Part shown: in pieces, positions 1 through 9,428 of the stretch
Layout of the letters: each line of letters begins with the position of its first letter
How positions within the stretch are numbered: position 1 is the stretch's first letter
DNA from: Methylophaga sp.
Lineage (GTDB): Bacteria > Pseudomonadota > Gammaproteobacteria > Nitrosococcales > Methylophagaceae
Direction: 5' to 3'
Length of the DNA: 40,645 bases
Assembly (NCBI GenBank): GCA_030148085.1
Contig: JASBUF010000052.1
Span: 1 to 40,645, forward strand
Program-made: the position numbers and the translations under genes
Notes under the pieces: model-generated
Seen by the model: the letters and a program-made list of their open reading frames with translations, nothing else
Told to the model about the DNA's origin: nothing
Database searches by the model: none

Positions 1-30
1 GAAATCGAAATCACAGGCATCTCAGCCTAA
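1..30 (+). CDS. rplU: 50S ribosomal protein L21, C-terminal end only
   Basis: The first 30 bases read in frame 1 as EIEITGISA followed by TAA. This resembles the usual C-terminus of ribosomal protein L21 (ending in a KITGIKA-like sequence) and lies directly upstream of rpmA, the standard gene order. Only nine residues are in the window, so the call rests on this short tail plus context. The gene would contribute the 23S rRNA-binding L21 protein of the large ribosomal subunit. Confidence 0.8.
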   Translation, partial: EIEITGISA

Positions 31-52
31 GATTCTTTAGAGAGGTTTAATC

Positions 53-310
53 ATGGCTCATAAGAAAGCTGGTGGTAGTACGCGTAACGGACGCGATTCA
101 GAAAGTAAACGCCTTGGTGTAAAACGCTACGGCGGTGAACAGGTAGTTGGTGGTAACATCATCATTCGTCAGCGCGGTACGCGTTACCACGCCGGTCGCA
201 ATGTTGGTATCGGTGAAGACCCCACTCTGTGTGCACCTGCAGAAGGTAAAGTGGTGTTTGAGACTAAAGGTCCTCAAAAGCGCACCTTCGTTAGCGTTGT
301 TGCTGACTAA
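53..310 (+). CDS. rpmA: 50S ribosomal protein L27
   Basis: This 85-residue protein has the classic L27 N-terminus ([16 protein letters not shown]), which reaches towards the peptidyl-transferase centre of the large ribosomal subunit. The length matches the family. It begins 22 bases after the rplU stop, with a GAGAGG ribosome-binding site just upstream of the ATG. It is co-transcribed with rplU and followed by a strong intrinsic terminator, which separates it from obgE at least partly. There is no sign of the N-terminal extension that is cleaved in Firmicutes L27. Confidence 0.97.
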   Translation: MAHKKAGGSTRNGRDSESKRLGVKRYGGEQVVGGNIIIRQRGTRYHAGRNVGIGEDPTLCAPAEGKVVFETKGPQKRTFVSVVAD

Positions 311-342
311 AACACATTGTTAGCCCGTTGGGGCAAACAGCC

Positions 343-369
343 AAAAGCCCCGCTGATGCGGGGTTTTTT
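343..369 (+). terminator. Intrinsic terminator after rpmA
   Basis: A GC-rich stem (AGCCCCGC / GCGGGGTT around a TGAT loop) is followed by six T residues. It lies 33 bases after the rpmA stop and ends the rplU-rpmA transcript. Only about 45 bases separate it from obgE, so obgE is expressed either by read-through or from a promoter too weak to recognise here. Confidence 0.9.
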
Positions 370-400
370 GTTTCTGGCATAGTAAGCCGGAAGAAGATAA

Positions 401-1468
<1,068 letters not shown>

Positions 1469-1473
1469 ACACT

Positions 1474-2604
1474 GTGACAGAACCTCACCAGCAGCTGCTG
1501 CATACCAAACGCTGGGTTATAAAAATAGGCAGTGCGTTACTCACGCGTGTCGGTGAGGGACTGGATATTGAACGCATTCGTTGGCTAAGCGCTGAGATTG
1601 CTGAACTGCGCCGTCAGGGTAAGGAAGTGGTTCTGGTCACTTCCGGCTCTGTTGCAGCTGGTATGCAAAAGCTGGGCTGGCAGCGTCGTCCGCATGAAAT
1701 TCATCAGCTGCAAGCTGCAGCTAGCGTTGGGCAGATGGGGCTAGTAAATGCCTATGCGACTGAATGCAGCAAGCATGACATTCAAACCGCGCAGATCCTT
1801 CTCACGCACTCTGATTTGTCAGATAGGGGGCGTCATCTGAATGCCCGTAGTGCATTACAGACGTTACTGGAATTAGGTATTTTGCCGGTCGTTAATGAAA
1901 ACGATACGATTGCCACCGAAGAAATTCGTTTTGGCGATAACGATACCTTAGCAGCGATGACAGCGAATCTGGTTGAAGCCGATGTTCTGGTCATTCTGAC
2001 CGATCAGGACGGCCTGTTCGATTCCGATCCACGTATCAACCCTGAGGCAAGAATGATCGCGGCCTCGGCTGCGAGTAACCCGGCTCTGGATCAGATGGCG
2101 GGTGATAGCAAAGGTGAACTGGGTCGTGGTGGTATGACGACCAAGCTGCTGGCAGCTCGTCGCGCTGCACGTTCTGGTGCCTATACTGTGATTCTGTCTG
2201 GTAAGCATCCCGATAATCTTCGTCATCTCGCTGCCGGACATGGTGTTGGGACTCTGCTGTGGCCGGATAATAAGCCTATCAAAGCACGTCAGCAGTGGTT
2301 GGTCGGTCACCTGAAGCCAAAAGGTCAAATCGTACTGGACGATGGTGCGGTTGCCGTGATTCGAGAACAGGGTAAAAGTGTTTTACCGGTTGGCGTAAAG
2401 CATGTAGAAGGCGATTTCACGCGAGGTGAGCTGGTGATTTGTCGTGATCTGAACGGCAAGGAAGTGGCACGTGGCCTAAGTAACTATAATGCCAGTGAAG
2501 CATTACGTATTAAGGGGCATTCCAGCGCTGAAATCGAAAGTTTGCTGGGTTATGTTGATGAACCAGAACTGATCCATAGAGACAATTTGGTGGTTACTAA
2601 CTGA
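1474..2604 (+). CDS. proB: Glutamate 5-kinase
   Basis: First enzyme of proline synthesis; phosphorylates L-glutamate to glutamyl-5-phosphate with ATP. The 376-residue protein has an amino-acid-kinase domain (IKIGSALL near residue 17, [24 protein letters not shown]) and a C-terminal PUA domain (about residues 280-370), the full bacterial layout. The start is GTG, five bases after the obgE stop, so the two are probably co-transcribed. proA is not adjacent. A bidirectional terminator follows. Confidence 0.95.
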   Translation: MTEPHQQLLHTKRWVIKIGSALLTRVGEGLDIERIRWLSAEIAELRRQGKEVVLVTSGSVAAGMQKLGWQRRPHEIHQLQAAASVGQMGLVNAYATECSKHDIQTAQILLTHSDLSDRGRHLNARSALQTLLELGILPVVNENDTIATEEIRFGDNDTLAAMTANLVEADVLVILTDQDGLFDSDPRINPEARMIAASAASNPALDQMAGDSKGELGRGGMTTKLLAARRAARSGAYTVILSGKHPDNLRHLAAGHGVGTLLWPDNKPIKARQQWLVGHLKPKGQIVLDDGAVAVIREQGKSVLPVGVKHVEGDFTRGELVICRDLNGKEVARGLSNYNASEALRIKGHSSAEIESLLGYVDEPELIHRDNLVVTN

Positions 2605-2625
2605 GTAAGCTTTAATTCCAGACAT

Positions 2626-2652
2626 AAAAAAACCGGCCTAGGCCGGTTTTTT
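2626..2652. terminator. Bidirectional terminator between proB and rpsT
   Basis: A perfect palindromic stem (AACCGGCC/GGCCGGTT with a TA centre) is flanked by A residues on the left and T residues on the right. It can therefore end transcripts from proB (rightward) and rpsT (leftward), which converge here. Confidence 0.9.
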
Positions 2653-2675
2653 ACTTAAAGCTATGAAGCTCTAAA

Positions 2676-2936
2676 TTACATTGCGCGAACAGCGTTGTTC
2701 AGACGGCTTTTACCGCGAGCAGCAGTATTCTTGTGAATAATGCCTTTGCGAGCCATGCGGTCCAGCTGAGGAACAGCAGCTTTGAAAGCAGCAACGGCTT
2801 GTTCTTTATCGCCAGCTGCGATTGCTTTTCTCAGTGCTTTGATGCTGGTACGCATCGCTGAACGTTGGCTGGCATTGCGCTGACGGTGATCTTCCGCTTG
2901 ACGCGCGCGTTTTTTTGCTTGTGCCGAGTTTGCCAA
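2676..2936 (-). CDS. rpsT: 30S ribosomal protein S20
   Basis: Small basic 86-residue protein with the S20 pattern: an N-terminal [15 protein letters not shown] and a C-terminal [16 protein letters not shown] segment. It binds 16S rRNA early in 30S assembly. It is a single-gene unit, with AGGAGAAG just upstream of the ATG, a good sigma-70 promoter (TTTACA-17-GATAAT) and a shared terminator downstream. Length is normal for the family. Confidence 0.97.
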   Translation of the reverse strand: MANSAQAKKRARQAEDHRQRNASQRSAMRTSIKALRKAIAAGDKEQAVAAFKAAVPQLDRMARKGIIHKNTAARGKSRLNNAVRAM

Positions 2937-2983
2937 AGTGCTTCTCCTAAAAAATTCAGCTATCAGTAGTAGATGAACAGGCC

Positions 2984-3012
2984 ATTATCCTGATTTTCAT
3001 CTGCTTTGTAAA
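2984..3012 (-). promoter_or_regulatory. Predicted sigma-70 promoter for rpsT
   Basis: Read on the minus strand, TTTACA (3012-3007) is separated by exactly 17 bases from GATAAT (2989-2984), both close to consensus. The start would fall about 40 bases before the rpsT ATG. The -35 side lies in the same stretch as a TATGAT (3016-3021) that could be the -10 box of the divergent xthA. Confidence 0.6.
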
Positions 3013-3047
3013 TGGTATGATGTGAAAATTTTCAGACAGGGGTAACC

Positions 3048-3830
3048 ATGCGCATCATTACCGTTAACGTCAATGGCATTCGGGCAGCGGCTCGTAAAGG
3101 TTTTTTTGGCTGGCTACTGAAGCAGAATGCCGATGTTGTCTGCATCCAGGAAACCAAGGCTCAGGTGCATCAACTCGAAGACGACGTTTTTACGCCGCAA
3201 GGATACCACTGTTACTACCATGATGCCGAAAAAAAGGGCTATAGCGGCGTAGCGCTGTATTGCCGTCATGAACCAGATGAAGTGATTAGCGGGATGGATA
3301 ACGCCGAGTTTGATGCTGAAGGCCGTTATATCGAAGCCCGTTTCGGTAATTTAAGCGTGGTTTCCCTTTACCTGCCTTCAGGATCGTCAAAAGAAGAGCG
3401 TCAGGTAGCTAAATACCGTTGTATGGATTTCTTTGAGGGCAAGATGCAAGACATGAAAGCGTCTGGACGCGATTATGTGATCTGTGGTGACTGGAACATT
3501 GCGCACAAAAACGAAGACATCCGTAACTGGAAGGGCAATCAGAAAAACTCAGGCTTCTTGCCGGAAGAGCGTGCCTGGCTGGATAAACTGTTTGATGAAA
3601 TGGGGTTTGTCGACGCCTTCCGCGAACTGCCGCAAGCTGAGCATGAATATACCTGGTGGTCGAACCGTGGTCAGGCCTGGGAGAATAATGTGGGATGGCG
3701 GATTGATTACCACATCCTGTCACCATCGATGAAAGGCAAGGTCAAAGCCACCGATATTTATCGGGATGAACGTTTTTCTGATCATGCACCGCTGACAGTC
3801 GATTACGATTACACGTTTCCCGCCGAGTAA
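3048..3830 (+). CDS. xthA: Exodeoxyribonuclease III-family endonuclease (AP endonuclease)
   Basis: EEP-fold (endonuclease/exonuclease/phosphatase) enzyme expected to incise DNA at abasic sites and remove 3' blocks. In its 260 residues the catalytic elements are visible: QETK with Glu35, GDWNIAH (Asp/Asn pair) and a C-terminal SDHAPL motif. Overall the sequence resembles the clade containing the Pseudomonas regulator Crc (same length, a GFLPEERAWLD-like region, WW motif, VDYD end). Crc has lost those residues, whereas this protein keeps them, so it should be an active nuclease. It is convergent with recQ with only two bases between stops. Confidence 0.9.
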   Translation: MRIITVNVNGIRAAARKGFFGWLLKQNADVVCIQETKAQVHQLEDDVFTPQGYHCYYHDAEKKGYSGVALYCRHEPDEVISGMDNAEFDAEGRYIEARFGNLSVVSLYLPSGSSKEERQVAKYRCMDFFEGKMQDMKASGRDYVICGDWNIAHKNEDIRNWKGNQKNSGFLPEERAWLDKLFDEMGFVDAFRELPQAEHEYTWWSNRGQAWENNVGWRIDYHILSPSMKGKVKATDIYRDERFSDHAPLTVDYDYTFPAE

Positions 3831-3832
3831 GC

Positions 3833-5992
3833 TCAACTTATCCCAACGGAAGCCATTACGCAGCGAATAACGCCGTAGTTAAAACGTCCATCAAGTGTCT
3901 GATGCACGGTCTTTAGGCTTTGCGCTTCTTCACCGAGGCCTTCTAGGGTGACGATGATTTCCTGTAAATCGGCATCTTGCAGATTCAGCACGGTTTTAAC
4001 ATCCAATAGTCCTGCGCTGATGCCCTCAGCCAAATGGCTGTAGACCGTGCTGGGTTTGAGGTTTCTGTCAGTAGCGATTTGCTCCAGACTCAGGCCCTGT
4101 TCATGCAGCATCAGTGTTTGATTGACGGTATCACTTAAGCCATTATTGAGTAGTTCCGATAAGGGATGTTGCTGGATAACACTAAGGAAACGCTGGCCGT
4201 AGTGCGCCAACTTCTGTCCGCCGACACCGGAAATACGCTGCATGGCTTCCAGCGTATTGGGTCGAAGCTGACACATGTCCAGCAAGGTGGCATCGTGGAA
4301 AATGACGTAGGGCGGTACGCCGTTTTGCTTGGCGATATCGGCACGCAGCTGGCGTAAGGCTTCCCACAAAGCTTGATCCTGTGGCCGCACGACGGTTTGT
4401 TTCTTGGTTTTACTGCTGGTTTGCTTTTGTTGTTGTTTTCGCAACAGCAAGGTCTGTTTGCCTTGCAGCACCGGACGACACTTTTCGGTTAAACGCAGCG
4501 CGCCATAGCGGTTGATATCAATATCCAGAAATCCGGTGGCCACCAGTTGGCGGAAGATTCCGCGCCACTGGGCGGCATTGAGTTCCGTGCCAATACCGAA
4601 GGTGCTGATCTGATCGTGCTGATTGTTGCGAATGCGTTCATTCTCACTGCCCAGCAGGACATCAATCAGGTAATTAACGCCAAAGCGTTGCTCAGTGCGA
4701 TAGACGCAGGACAAGGCCTTTTGCGCGACTTCGGTGGCATCAAAATGCTCGGGTGGATTGATGCAGTTATCACACCGCCCACATTTTTCCGGTGCCACTT
4801 CATCAAAATAGGCCAATAGGGCATGACGGCGGCAGGTGATAAGTTCACACAAGCCGAGCATCGCTTCCAGTTTGTGATGTTCGACCCGCTTAACCATATC
4901 GGGTGCGTCGGAATCTTGCATAAACTGGCGCAGGGTAATGACATCCTGCAGGCCATACGCCATCCAGGCATTGGCAGGTTGACCGTCACGCCCTGCACGA
5001 CCAGTTTCCTGATAGTAGGCTTCGATATTCTTGGGAAGGTTTAAATGTGCGACAAAGCGCACATCGGGTTTATCGATACCCATACCGAAGGCAATCGTGG
5101 CAACAATAATCACGCCATCTTCGCGTAAAAAACGTTGCTGTGTATGGGCACGTAATTCTGCCGTTAAACCGGCATGGTAAGGCAAGGCCGTACGACCTTT
5201 TTCCTGTAGCCACTCGGCAATCGCCTCCACTTTTTTACGCGACAGACAGTAAACAATACCGGCGTCTTCAGCATGCTGGCTGCTGATAAAGTCCCACAAC
5301 TGCTGCTTGGCCTGACTGGCTTCAGCGATAGCGTAATGAATGTTCTGCCGATCAAAGCTATTGAGGTAGATCTCGGCCTGATGCAGGTTCAACTGCTCGA
5401 TGATTTCGTGACGGGTGCGTTTATCAGCGGTCGCAGTTAAGGCAATGCGCGGAATCGTTGGAAAGCGTTCATGCAGAATGCGCAGCTGTTGATATTCAGG
5501 ACGGAAATCGTGGCCCCATTGCGAGACGCAATGCGCTTCATCAATGGCGAACAGCGAAATTTGCAGGCGCTCCAGCAAGTTCAGCATGCGTTGGTTGAGT
5601 AAGCGTTCGGGGGCGACATAGAGCAAATCGATCTGACCAAGTTCGAGTTGAGCCTGAACATCTTGGACTTCATCAGCTGACAGACTGGAGTTTAGAAAGG
5701 CGGCCTTAACGCCCAGCTGTTCCAGTGCCATCACTTGATCCTGCATCAATGCAATCAATGGCGATACCACGATCGCAGTACCTGATCGAACTAAGGCGGG
5801 AATCTGATAGCAAAGCGACTTACCGCCGCCAGTGGGCATCAGCACTAGCGCATCGCCACCGTTGATTACATGATCAACAATTGCGGCCTGGTTATGGCGG
5901 AATTGGTCGTAACCGAACACATTTTGCAGCACGTCCTGTGCGGTAGTGTGGAGAGTATCCATAGATAAGGCGGGCAAATTGGAAAGAGCCAT
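3833..5992 (-). CDS. recQ: ATP-dependent DNA helicase RecQ
   Basis: 3'-5' superfamily-2 helicase of recombinational repair. Of 719 residues, the helicase core holds Walker A MPTGGGKS (52-59), DEAH (151-154) and a GRAGRDGQ motif VI (331-338). The RecQ-Ct zinc site has Cys387, 404, 407 and 410. An HRDC domain lies near 535-610. About 110 further residues form a helix-turn-helix-like domain ([20 protein letters not shown]) that the 609-residue E. coli protein lacks. Met1 and Met11 are both possible starts; neither has a convincing ribosome-binding site. It is likely an independent unit upstream of dinB. Confidence 0.95.
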   Translation of the reverse strand: MALSNLPALSMDTLHTTAQDVLQNVFGYDQFRHNQAAIVDHVINGGDALVLMPTGGGKSLCYQIPALVRSGTAIVVSPLIALMQDQVMALEQLGVKAAFLNSSLSADEVQDVQAQLELGQIDLLYVAPERLLNQRMLNLLERLQISLFAIDEAHCVSQWGHDFRPEYQQLRILHERFPTIPRIALTATADKRTRHEIIEQLNLHQAEIYLNSFDRQNIHYAIAEASQAKQQLWDFISSQHAEDAGIVYCLSRKKVEAIAEWLQEKGRTALPYHAGLTAELRAHTQQRFLREDGVIIVATIAFGMGIDKPDVRFVAHLNLPKNIEAYYQETGRAGRDGQPANAWMAYGLQDVITLRQFMQDSDAPDMVKRVEHHKLEAMLGLCELITCRRHALLAYFDEVAPEKCGRCDNCINPPEHFDATEVAQKALSCVYRTEQRFGVNYLIDVLLGSENERIRNNQHDQISTFGIGTELNAAQWRGIFRQLVATGFLDIDINRYGALRLTEKCRPVLQGKQTLLLRKQQQKQTSSKTKKQTVVRPQDQALWEALRQLRADIAKQNGVPPYVIFHDATLLDMCQLRPNTLEAMQRISGVGGQKLAHYGQRFLSVIQQHPLSELLNNGLSDTVNQTLMLHEQGLSLEQIATDRNLKPSTVYSHLAEGISAGLLDVKTVLNLQDADLQEIIVTLEGLGEEAQSLKTVHQTLDGRFNYGVIRCVMASVGIS

Positions 5993-6072
5993 TATGGCAA
6001 ATTGCCTCTAGTCTTACATGGCAAGTGAACAATAAATTCGGTTTCTCAGGCTAACCTACACACTGTTGAGGA

Positions 6073-7167
6073 TTAAAACGCATCGTTGAATGTAAAAGTC
6101 AGCTGAGGCGGCGCTTGGTTCTCTTCTGCAACTGGCACATCAAAACCACTCAAGCTCAAACCGACTAGTCGGACAGCTTTATGTCCAGCCTCACTCCGGC
6201 TCAATAAGACCGGAATCCATTCTTGCAAGTCAGTCATGCTAACACTGTGACCCATAGTCTGAGCACGAGTGACTTGCTGGAAGTCGGCATACTTGACTTT
6301 CACCGTTACTGTTCGAGCTTTTAGGCTCTGTTTGGCAAGACTTTCCAGCACAATCTCGGCAAGGTCGAGGAGTTTAGCCGTTAATTCCGTGACAGATAGG
6401 ATATCTTCAGCAAAGGTGGTTTCTTTACCCAGTGACTTGCGAATACGAGTACTGCGTACAGGGCGCTCGTCTATGCCACGGGCAATATTGAAATAATACT
6501 GGCCGGATTTACCGAAGCGGTCATTAAGTTCATCCAGGGTTTTCTGGCGTAAATCGAGGCCGGTTTCTATGCCGAGCTTTTTCATCTTGGCTTCGGTGGC
6601 CGGGCCGATACCGTGAAATTTGCCGATCGGCAGTGTTTCAACAAATGCGGCTCCCTGTTCGGGGCGAATGACATAGAGGCCATTAGGCTTATCCATATCA
6701 GACGCAATCTTGGCGAGAAACTTGTTGTAAGACACCCCGGCCGAGGCAGTGAGCCGGGTTTCTTTCAGGATGTCGCGTTTTATCGACTTGGCAATCAGGG
6801 TCGCAGAGCCATTACATTCTGCCGTGTAGCTCACATCCAGATAGGCCTCATCCAGCGATAACGGTTCAACTTCGCTGGCATATCGCCAAAAAATGTCGCG
6901 AATTTGCTGCGAAACTTCACGATAGGCGTCAAAACGGGGCCGAACAAATATCGCTTGAGGGCACAGCCGATAAGCGCGAGAGCTGGGCATGGCCGAGTGT
7001 ATGCCAAATTTTCGGGCTTCATAGCTGCACGCGGCAACTACACCACGACTGTCGGGTTGGCCCCCGACAATAAGCGGTTTGCCCTGATAATCGGGGTTAT
7101 CGCGTTGTTCTACCGATGCAAAAAAGGCATCCATATCCACGTGAATGATTTTGCGTTGTCGGGGCAT
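6073..7167 (-). CDS. dinB: DNA polymerase IV (Y-family)
   Basis: Error-prone translesion polymerase, 364 residues. Visible elements are the N-terminal KIIHVDMDAFFASVE with Asp11, the catalytic SLDEAYLD pair Asp106/Glu107, YNKFLAKIASDMDKPNG, and the helix-hairpin-helix GIGPATEAKMKKLG. The C-terminal little-finger domain ends in QLTFTF, which looks like a beta-clamp binding peptide. No LexA box of the enterobacterial CTG-N10-CAG type was seen upstream, so SOS control is not evident. It lies 80 bases upstream of recQ on the same strand. Confidence 0.95.
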   Translation of the reverse strand: MPRQRKIIHVDMDAFFASVEQRDNPDYQGKPLIVGGQPDSRGVVAACSYEARKFGIHSAMPSSRAYRLCPQAIFVRPRFDAYREVSQQIRDIFWRYASEVEPLSLDEAYLDVSYTAECNGSATLIAKSIKRDILKETRLTASAGVSYNKFLAKIASDMDKPNGLYVIRPEQGAAFVETLPIGKFHGIGPATEAKMKKLGIETGLDLRQKTLDELNDRFGKSGQYYFNIARGIDERPVRSTRIRKSLGKETTFAEDILSVTELTAKLLDLAEIVLESLAKQSLKARTVTVKVKYADFQQVTRAQTMGHSVSMTDLQEWIPVLLSRSEAGHKAVRLVGLSLSGFDVPVAEENQAPPQLTFTFNDAF

Positions 7168-7293
7168 GGGCTCAGTAAAGGAGTTGTATTCTCGCTATTT
7201 TCTCACGAATAAAGTGAGTGTTGCATGCTTGGAGTGGATTGCCGCTGGCGTCAATGATACTTTAGCCCACTAAACCTTCGTTGAGAGATCGGC

Positions 7294-8835
7294 TTGATAG
7301 CGCAACTACATTCCTGGCAGGAAAGCATTAAGGCATTTTGTCACCCACGGGTGGTGACGATGCTGTTTCTGGGGATATCTGCCGGTCTGCCGTTATTGCT
7401 GATTTTTTCTTCCTTAAGCCTGTGGCTGCGCGAGGCCGGTGTTGAACGTGCCGCTGTAACCTACTTCAGCTGGGCCGCGCTGGGCTACTCCTTCAAATTT
7501 GTTTGGGCACCGTTGGTGGATGTGATTCCTCTGCCGCTGCTGGGGCGTTTACTCGGCAGGCGGCGCAGTTGGTTATTGCTGTCTCAACTCAGCATCGTAC
7601 TGTCCATCATTCTTATGGCTCTGATTGATCCTGCCAGTCAGGGGCTGGTACTGATGGCTTTAGCAGCGGTTTTGCTGGGCTTTTCCTCAGCAACACAGGA
7701 TGTGGTTATTGATGCTTATCGGATTGAGTCAGCTGCCGAAGAATTACAGGCATTGATGTCAGCGAGTTATATCGCGGGTTACCGTATCGGTATGCTCATT
7801 GCGGGCGCAGGCGCCTTATTCCTGGCCAGTTATTTCGGCACCAGTCCGGAGCATTATCAGGCCAGTGCCTGGCAGATAACGTATTTCATCATGGCAACCT
7901 GCATGCTGATTGGCATTGTCACGACCTTGAGCATTCGTGAGCCAGACGTTGCACCCGCCACCCGGCCGCAGAGTGCCAGTGATTATGCAGGCTTGTTTTT
8001 TACCTTTGTCGTAGCCGTCAGTGGCTTTATTGCCCTGTTTGCGGCAAGTAGTGATCTTGCCGAACAGCTTAAACAGGTGTTGGCAACGCAGCTCAATAAC
8101 CAGCCATTGGCGGCAGTACTCGTAGAATTTCTGCGTTTATCTATCGCGGTTTGTGTGGCTCTGGTACTGGCGAAATTCTGCCTGCGCTTTGAGTGGGTGA
8201 ATGCGGCTTTGCTCAAACGCAGTTACGTAGAGCCGGTACAGGATTTCTTCCGTCGCTATGGCTGGTCGCTGGCATGGCTGTTATTGGCTTTGGTCGGCTT
8301 GTATCGGATCTCCGATATCGTGCTGGGCGTTATTGCCAATGTGTTCTATCAGGATATGGGGTTTACCAAGCCGCAGATTGCAACGGTGGTCAAAACTTTT
8401 GGTTTGTTTATGACCATTTTGGGGGGCTTTCTGGGCGGTATTTTAGCGGTGCGTTATGGTGTGATGCGGATCCTGTTTCTTGGCGCGGTGCTATCGGCGG
8501 CGACCAATCTGCTGTTTATGCTGCTGGCGGGAATGGGCAATGAGCTGTGGATGCTCTATGTGGTGATTTCGGCCGATAACTTGTCGGCAGGGCTGGCCAG
8601 TGCAGCGTTTATCGCCTTTCTGTCGAGTTTGACCAATATTTCATTCACTGCGGTGCAGTACGCAATTTTCTCGTCGCTGATGACCCTGTTGCCGAAGATG
8701 CTGGGGGGCTATTCCGGTGGCATGGTCGAATCTTTGGGTTATCAATGGTTCTTTATGCTGACGGCATTGATTGGTTTACCGGTATTGCTGTTGATTGTGC
8801 TGGCTGCGAAACGCTTTAGGTTGGCGCAGTCATGA
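7294..8835 (+). CDS. ampG: AmpG-like MFS permease (muropeptide transporter family)
   Basis: Inner-membrane major-facilitator protein of 513 residues with about 12-14 hydrophobic segments. The N-terminus (FLGISAGLPLLL, GYSFKFVWAPLVD, GRRRSWLL, ATQDVVIDAYRIE) follows AmpG, which imports anhydro-muropeptides for cell-wall recycling. The start is TTG at 7294. The next in-frame ATG (codon 23) would cut into the first conserved segment, so TTG is preferred. A long cytoplasmic or linker region near residues 215-300 carries a few extra hydrophobic segments. The stop overlaps the next gene by ATGA. Substrate specificity is inferred only. Confidence 0.82.
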   Translation: MIAQLHSWQESIKAFCHPRVVTMLFLGISAGLPLLLIFSSLSLWLREAGVERAAVTYFSWAALGYSFKFVWAPLVDVIPLPLLGRLLGRRRSWLLLSQLSIVLSIILMALIDPASQGLVLMALAAVLLGFSSATQDVVIDAYRIESAAEELQALMSASYIAGYRIGMLIAGAGALFLASYFGTSPEHYQASAWQITYFIMATCMLIGIVTTLSIREPDVAPATRPQSASDYAGLFFTFVVAVSGFIALFAASSDLAEQLKQVLATQLNNQPLAAVLVEFLRLSIAVCVALVLAKFCLRFEWVNAALLKRSYVEPVQDFFRRYGWSLAWLLLALVGLYRISDIVLGVIANVFYQDMGFTKPQIATVVKTFGLFMTILGGFLGGILAVRYGVMRILFLGAVLSAATNLLFMLLAGMGNELWMLYVVISADNLSAGLASAAFIAFLSSLTNISFTAVQYAIFSSLMTLLPKMLGGYSGGMVESLGYQWFFMLTALIGLPVLLLIVLAAKRFRLAQS

Positions 8836-9428
8836 GTTTGCGGAATCTTGTTTTCCTGATTTTGATTGCGGTGTTTGTCTGGCAGTGCCGGGCGGCGGAG
8901 GTCGTTTCTTTAGGGCCGGGCATTAAAGTCACGGCGTCGCCGTTACAGACATCCATCAAGGCGACAGAGAAGTTCGAGCATGGCGATTATTTAATTACCC
9001 CACTGGCCGAGTTCACGTTAACTGCAAAAGTCCTGTCACGGGAAGATTATTTTCTGGATCGCGAAAGTGACTTGTCACCGACGGATTTAGCGTTGGGCTG
9101 GCAGCAAATGTCTGATGAAGCAGTGTTGGAACAGATCGAGATTCGTCAGTCCGGTCGCTGGTATCGTTGGAGTGTGCAAGATTTTCCAATCCCACGTCGT
9201 CAGATAGAAACGCAAAGTGCCAATATGCATATGGTGCCAGCTAATGAAGAGGTGGCTACAATGCTGGATATGGTGCAGCCAGGCCAGATCATCAGCCTAG
9301 AGGGACAACTTATCCTTGCCGAAGGCTATGATGGCTGGCGCTGGCAGAGCTCTTTGACCCGCGAAGATACCGGCGCTCGAGCCTGTGAACTGGTCTTTGT
9401 TACAGCGCTCAGTATTGTGTCACCTTAA
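8832..9428 (+). CDS. Conserved membrane-anchored or secreted protein of unknown function
   Basis: A 198-residue protein starting with an uncleaved or cleavable hydrophobic segment (LRNLVFLILIAVFVWQC), so the rest is probably periplasmic. I do not recognise a named function. Striking blocks that look conserved are DRESDLSPTDLALGW, QSGRWYRW, SANMHMVPA and a C-terminal DGWRWQSSLTREDTGA followed by CELVFV. Similar proteins without function are, from memory, widespread in bacteria. The ATG overlaps the ampG stop (ATGA), implying translational coupling and a possible link to envelope recycling. The stop overlaps the convergent ppnN end by three bases. Confidence 0.75.
   Translation: MSLRNLVFLILIAVFVWQCRAAEVVSLGPGIKVTASPLQTSIKATEKFEHGDYLITPLAEFTLTAKVLSREDYFLDRESDLSPTDLALGWQQMSDEAVLEQIEIRQSGRWYRWSVQDFPIPRRQIETQSANMHMVPANEEVATMLDMVQPGQIISLEGQLILAEGYDGWRWQSSLTREDTGARACELVFVTALSIVSP

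Noticed and set aside
7168-7293. Possible LexA (SOS) box before dinB
   Set aside because: No CTG-N10-CAG pattern was found; the same negative result holds for the gap upstream of uvrA (16505-16554).
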